A stretch of DNA of 64,000 nt from Ideonella alba (lineage in GTDB: Bacteria; Pseudomonadota; Gammaproteobacteria; Burkholderiales; Burkholderiaceae_C), in assembly GCF_018069875.1 (NCBI RefSeq), contig NZ_JAGQDF010000010.1, positions 124,001 to 188,000 of the forward strand, given 5' to 3'. The position numbers were made by a program, and so were the translations under genes. The first letter of the stretch is position 1; each line of letters begins with the position of its first letter. Shown here piece after piece: positions 60,981 through 64,000 of the stretch. The notes under the pieces are model-generated. The model ran no database searches and was not told the origin of the DNA. It saw nothing but the letters and a program-made list of their open reading frames with translations.

Positions 60981-61661
60981 ATGCTGCCTCATTCCCTCGC
61001 CCTGGTCGATGACGATGCGGACTTCAGCGGTTACCTGGCCGAGTTCCTGACCGGACTGGGCGTGTCGGTCAGCAGCTTTGCCGACAGTGACGACCTGCTG
61101 ACCAGCGACGGCGCCTTCGAGCACGAGTTCTACGTGGTCGACCTGATGCTGCCCGGCATCGATGGCCTGGACCTGCTGCGCCTGCTGCGCAAGCGCACCA
61201 ATGCCGGCATCCTGGTGGTCTCGGGCAAGCTGGGCAGCGACGTCTTCGGCCATGTCATCGAGGCCGGTGCCGACATGCTGCTGGTCAAGCCGGCGACCTT
61301 CGAGCAGATCCTGACCGGCATCCGGGCGATCTACCGGCGCAGCGGCCGCGGAGGGTCGCAGCAGGAAGTCTGGGTGCTGGATGCCGCGCATGCCACGCTG
61401 CGGGCGCCCGATGGTGCGCTGATCGAGCTCAGCCCGACCGACCTGCAGGTGATGGAGAGCCTGCTGGAACACCCCGGCCAGACCGTGGGGCGCGATGAAT
61501 TGACGCGTCGGCTGGGCCTGGACAGCGAGGACCCCAACGCGCTGCACGCCACCATCTACCGCCTGCGCCGACGCATCGAGCGGGCCACCCCGGCGCTGGT
61601 GCCGCTGCAGTCGCGCTCGCGCCAGGGCTACCTGTTCAAGGCCGAGTTGCGGCGCGCCTGA
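60981..61661 (+). CDS. OmpR/PhoB-family response regulator
   Basis: This 226-residue regulator has a receiver domain (residues 5-118, acidic pair in LVDDDAD, phospho-acceptor Asp54 in YVVDLMLPGIDG, Lys in LLVKPATFE) and a winged-helix DNA-binding domain (about 130-225, containing LSPTDLQVMESLLEHPGQTVGRDEL and NALHATIYRLRRRIE). It ends seven bases before the stop of the convergent sensor kinase, its likely partner. No ribosome site precedes the ATG, and TACACT ends seven bases upstream, so the transcript may be leaderless. The regulated genes are unknown. Confidence 0.9.
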   Translation: MLPHSLALVDDDADFSGYLAEFLTGLGVSVSSFADSDDLLTSDGAFEHEFYVVDLMLPGIDGLDLLRLLRKRTNAGILVVSGKLGSDVFGHVIEAGADMLLVKPATFEQILTGIRAIYRRSGRGGSQQEVWVLDAAHATLRAPDGALIELSPTDLQVMESLLEHPGQTVGRDELTRRLGLDSEDPNALHATIYRLRRRIERATPALVPLQSRSRQGYLFKAELRRA

Positions 61662-61668
61662 CGGCGGC

Positions 61669-63147
61669 TCAGGCCAGGCGCTGGCGCGGGCTGGTGCGGG
61701 TGTCGGGCCAGGGAAACAGCATCGTGGCCTCCAGCCCGCTGGGCTGGACCGGGCGCAGCACCAGCTGGCCGCCGTGCACCGACATGATCTGCCGCACCAC
61801 GCTCAGCCCCAGGCCCTGGCCGCGCTGGCTGGGAAAGGGCTTGTGGTGGGTGGCCGGGTCGTCCAGGTGGGCCCAGTGCGAGGCGCTCAAGCCATGGCCG
61901 TGGTCGCACACCGACAGGGCCATGCCATAGGGCGAGTGGCTCTCCTCGATGCGCAGTTGCACCAGCGACTGACCGTCGCCGCCGTGGACGAACGCGTTGC
62001 GCAGCAGGTTGCGCAGTGCCAGGCGCACCAGGCCCGGCTCCACCTCCAGCGTGCGCAGGCGCGTCAGGCGCTCGACCACCACGCGCTGCCGCTGGTCGGG
62101 GGCCAGGTCGCCCATCACCAGCTCGATCAGCAGGTCCAGGTCCACGTCCTGCAGCGTGACCTGTTCGCGACGGGTCAGGATCTGTGCGGCGGCCAGCGTG
62201 TTGTCCAGCACCGAGCGCAGCTCGCCCAGCACGGTCTCGGCGGCGTCCAGGCGCTCGGCGATGGCCTGCACGTCGGCCCGCGGGCCGCGCAGCGCCGCCC
62301 CGGCCGACAGCAGGGCGCCGGTCGCGCGGTGCAAGGGCTGACGGATCTCGTGGGCCAGCACCCCCAGCAGCTGCTCGCGTTCGCGGGCCAGCGCGTCGAG
62401 CTGGGTCAGCGCCTCGGTCAGCTGGCCGGCGTGCTGCTCGGCCGATTCGCGGCGGGCCCGCTCGGCGTACTCGGCGGCCTGGGCGCGGGCCTCGCTGGAG
62501 CGCACGCGGTCCAGCACCATGCCCAGGTAGGCCACATTGCCGAACAGGCCCAGCGCGTAGCACATCACCCAGGTGGCCAGATTGGCCGGGGTCAGCGCGG
62601 CCACATTGGCCGATGGCGGGTCCCACAGTGCCCAGACCACGCGGCTGGCCGCCACCGCCGCCCAGGCGCCCAGCAGCGCGGCCAGCCATTGGCCGCTGCG
62701 CGAGGGCAGCACCGCCGCCGCCCGCCAGGCCAGGCGGGCGTTGATGGCGAAACCCGCGGCCAGCACGCTGGCCGCGAAGAGGAAGCGTGGCGTCACGCCC
62801 GCCAGCACGTCGATCAGCAGGTAGGCGGTGCTCAGCAGCAGCCACAACGCGGCCAGCAAGGCGGGCGGCGAGGACTCGCCGGCTTCGCGCCGCAGCGCCA
62901 GATGGGTCAGCAGCATGCCGGCAAAGGCCAGCGCATTGGCGAGGGGGAATCCCGCCCAGTCCGGCACGATGCCGCGCAGGCCCAGCAGCAGCATCCAGCC
63001 GCCGGACGCCACCGCGGCGAAGGCCCAGGGGCGCAGCCGGTCGCTGCCGTGGCGCTGGCGCAGCAGCAGCCAGCAGCTGACCCCCAGCAGGGCCTGGGTG
63101 ATCGAGGAAGCGACGAACAGCGAGGGGACGGAGATCAGCGAGAGCAT
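61669..63147 (-). CDS. 7-TM sensor histidine kinase
   Basis: This 492-residue kinase has about seven hydrophobic helices in the first 225 residues and no large periplasmic domain, so it probably senses a membrane or intramembrane signal. A coiled-coil linker leads to a HisKA domain with phospho-acceptor His in GVLAHEIRQPLHRATG, then a HATPase domain with RNLLRNAFVHGG, CDHGHGLSAS and GQGLGLSVVRQIM. ATG 63147 is used; the open frame to 63525 would overlap the Crp-like gene. It lies 26 bases after the Crp-like gene and is convergent with the PhoB-like regulator. Confidence 0.88.
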   Translation of the reverse strand: MLSLISVPSLFVASSITQALLGVSCWLLLRQRHGSDRLRPWAFAAVASGGWMLLLGLRGIVPDWAGFPLANALAFAGMLLTHLALRREAGESSPPALLAALWLLLSTAYLLIDVLAGVTPRFLFAASVLAAGFAINARLAWRAAAVLPSRSGQWLAALLGAWAAVAASRVVWALWDPPSANVAALTPANLATWVMCYALGLFGNVAYLGMVLDRVRSSEARAQAAEYAERARRESAEQHAGQLTEALTQLDALAREREQLLGVLAHEIRQPLHRATGALLSAGAALRGPRADVQAIAERLDAAETVLGELRSVLDNTLAAAQILTRREQVTLQDVDLDLLIELVMGDLAPDQRQRVVVERLTRLRTLEVEPGLVRLALRNLLRNAFVHGGDGQSLVQLRIEESHSPYGMALSVCDHGHGLSASHWAHLDDPATHHKPFPSQRGQGLGLSVVRQIMSVHGGQLVLRPVQPSGLEATMLFPWPDTRTSPRQRLA

Positions 63148-63173
63148 GGGCGCCGGCCGCGGCGGCCCGGCGA

Positions 63174-63923
63174 TCAGGCCATTCTGCGCAGCACGATCGA
63201 GCCATCGGCCCGGTAGCGGATGGTACGCGCCGTCTCGAGTTCCTTCATCGTGCGGCTGACCATCTCGCGTGAGGCGCCGATCATCTTGGCCAGATCCTGC
63301 CGCGCTATGCGCTCGCGCAGCACCCATTCGTCGCCGTCGGGCACGGACAGGTCCAGCAGGCGCTGCAGCAGGCGTTCGCCCACATCCTGGTGGGCCAGCG
63401 AGGCCACCCGGCGGTAGGCGGTGCGCACCCGTTGTGACAGCTGCAGCAGCAGCATCTGCGCCACCTGTGGCCGCGTGGCCAGGGTGATGGCGAAGACATT
63501 GCCCGGCACCACCAGCAGGTCGCATTCCTCCTCGCTGCGCACGCTGCTGGAGTGCGGCTGGCCGTCGATCAGGGCGAGGTCGCCCAGCGGGTCACCGACG
63601 CGGATCAGGTCGATGATGACCTCGCGGCCGCGGGGGTCGGTGCGGAAGCTGTGCGCACGGCCCGACAGCAGCACGCCCAGCTCGGACGTGCGGGCGCCCT
63701 GGACCTGGATCAGTTCGCCGCGGCGGGCGCGGCGCTTGCTGCAGTGGCGGGCGAGCTCGTCGGCAGCCGGCTCATCCAGGCTGGCGAACAGCGGCAGACG
63801 GCGCAGCAACTGAGCCAGGCTGACCGTTTCCTGGCCACGGGCCGGCCACGCCACCACCACCGGGTCCGTCCTGGCTCCGGTTGCGACGTCGGTCGCCTGC
63901 CATGGCTGTCCATGCTCGCCCAT
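63174..63923 (-). CDS. Crp/Fnr-family transcriptional regulator
   Basis: This 249-residue regulator has an N-terminal extension of about 35 residues, a cyclic-nucleotide-binding-type domain (about 36-160, with LFASLDEPAADELARHCSKRRARRGELIQV, and GDLALIDGQPHSSSV) and a Crp-type helix-turn-helix at the C-terminus (RQDLAKMIGASREMVSRTMKELE). No Fnr-type cysteine cluster is seen, so it is not an iron-sulfur oxygen sensor; ligand unknown. An agggag ribosome site lies just before ATG 63923. It forms an operon with the 7-TM kinase. Confidence 0.9.
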   Translation of the reverse strand: MGEHGQPWQATDVATGARTDPVVVAWPARGQETVSLAQLLRRLPLFASLDEPAADELARHCSKRRARRGELIQVQGARTSELGVLLSGRAHSFRTDPRGREVIIDLIRVGDPLGDLALIDGQPHSSSVRSEEECDLLVVPGNVFAITLATRPQVAQMLLLQLSQRVRTAYRRVASLAHQDVGERLLQRLLDLSVPDGDEWVLRERIARQDLAKMIGASREMVSRTMKELETARTIRYRADGSIVLRRMA

Positions 63924-63951
63924 TCATCTCCCTCTGATCAGGGAGAATCAT

Positions 63952-63967
63952 ATCTGAGCTTTCAGAT
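63952..63967. promoter_or_regulatory. inverted repeat upstream of the Crp-like gene
   Basis: ATCTGA, four bases, TCAGAT form a perfect 6-4-6 inverted repeat about 30-45 bases upstream of the Crp-like gene. A second short palindrome CTGATCAG lies at 63934-63941. TATGAT, a possible -10 box, occurs between them on the minus strand. Autoregulation is possible; it does not match the classic Crp or Fnr consensus. Confidence 0.35.
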
Positions 63968-64000
63968 CAGAAAATGAGGATTCACCGCAGTTGCAGATCG

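Overview
The window is a very GC-rich, gene-dense bacterial chromosome segment. Several features point to a betaproteobacterium of the order Burkholderiales: the nuo operon followed by a DUF2818 gene, the DUF1178, DUF2069 and YihY genes, a sigma-70-like small SRP RNA gene, and a tandem glycine riboswitch ahead of gcvTHP. The genus cannot be fixed by reading alone. I see no phage, transposon, CRISPR array, tRNA or rRNA. Assignments rest on motif and family recognition by eye, with no database search.

Layout. 1-11730 (+): the 3' part of the respiratory complex I operon (nuoF 3' end, then nuoG to nuoN), running on into DUF2818, NUDIX and DUF1178 genes. 11821-14876: an FAD-linked oxidase and a DUF2069 membrane protein (-), divergent from a YihY-family membrane protein (+). 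14886-17732: an XRE-cupin regulator divergent from the threonine-degradation pair kbl-tdh, with a palindromic operator between them. 17733-21386 (-): a DUF962 membrane protein, an NtrC-type response regulator with its sensor kinase, and a small secreted protein. 21653-24387: an alpha/beta hydrolase and O-acetylhomoserine sulfhydrylase (-), divergent from a CBS-domain protein (+). 24388-27937: a GGDEF-EAL protein (-) and aroC (+).

27883-40199 (-) is one chemosensory operon. In transcription order it holds a short MCP-like protein, two CheY paralogues, a STAS protein, CheA, two receptors (one of them Aer-like), CheW, CheR, CheD and CheB. Two more receptors lie divergently at 40430-44804 (+), the second with a Cache-like domain at its C-terminus. 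44971-49303 (+) encodes an RND adaptor and pump. 49323-51152 (-) is a two-gene unit of a secreted protein and a membrane-anchored TIR-domain protein; it is the least explained locus and the best candidate for an undescribed system. 51250-57390 (-) is gcvT-gcvH-gcvP-sdaA behind a tandem glycine riboswitch. 57460-60759 (+) holds a nitroreductase, an acyl-CoA synthetase and an enoyl-CoA hydratase. 60829-60929 (-) is the 4.5S SRP RNA. The window ends with a PhoB/OmpR-type response regulator (+), convergent with a 7-TM sensor kinase that lies downstream of a Crp/Fnr regulator (-).

The genes support an aerobically respiring, motile bacterium. Complex I feeds electrons into respiration, and the Aer-like receptor would report redox state to the Che phosphorelay. 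Glycine, serine and threonine are broken down through kbl-tdh, the glycine cleavage system and serine deaminase, each under dedicated local control. No gene-free stretch exceeds about 300 bases except 57141-57459, which is filled largely by the glycine riboswitch.
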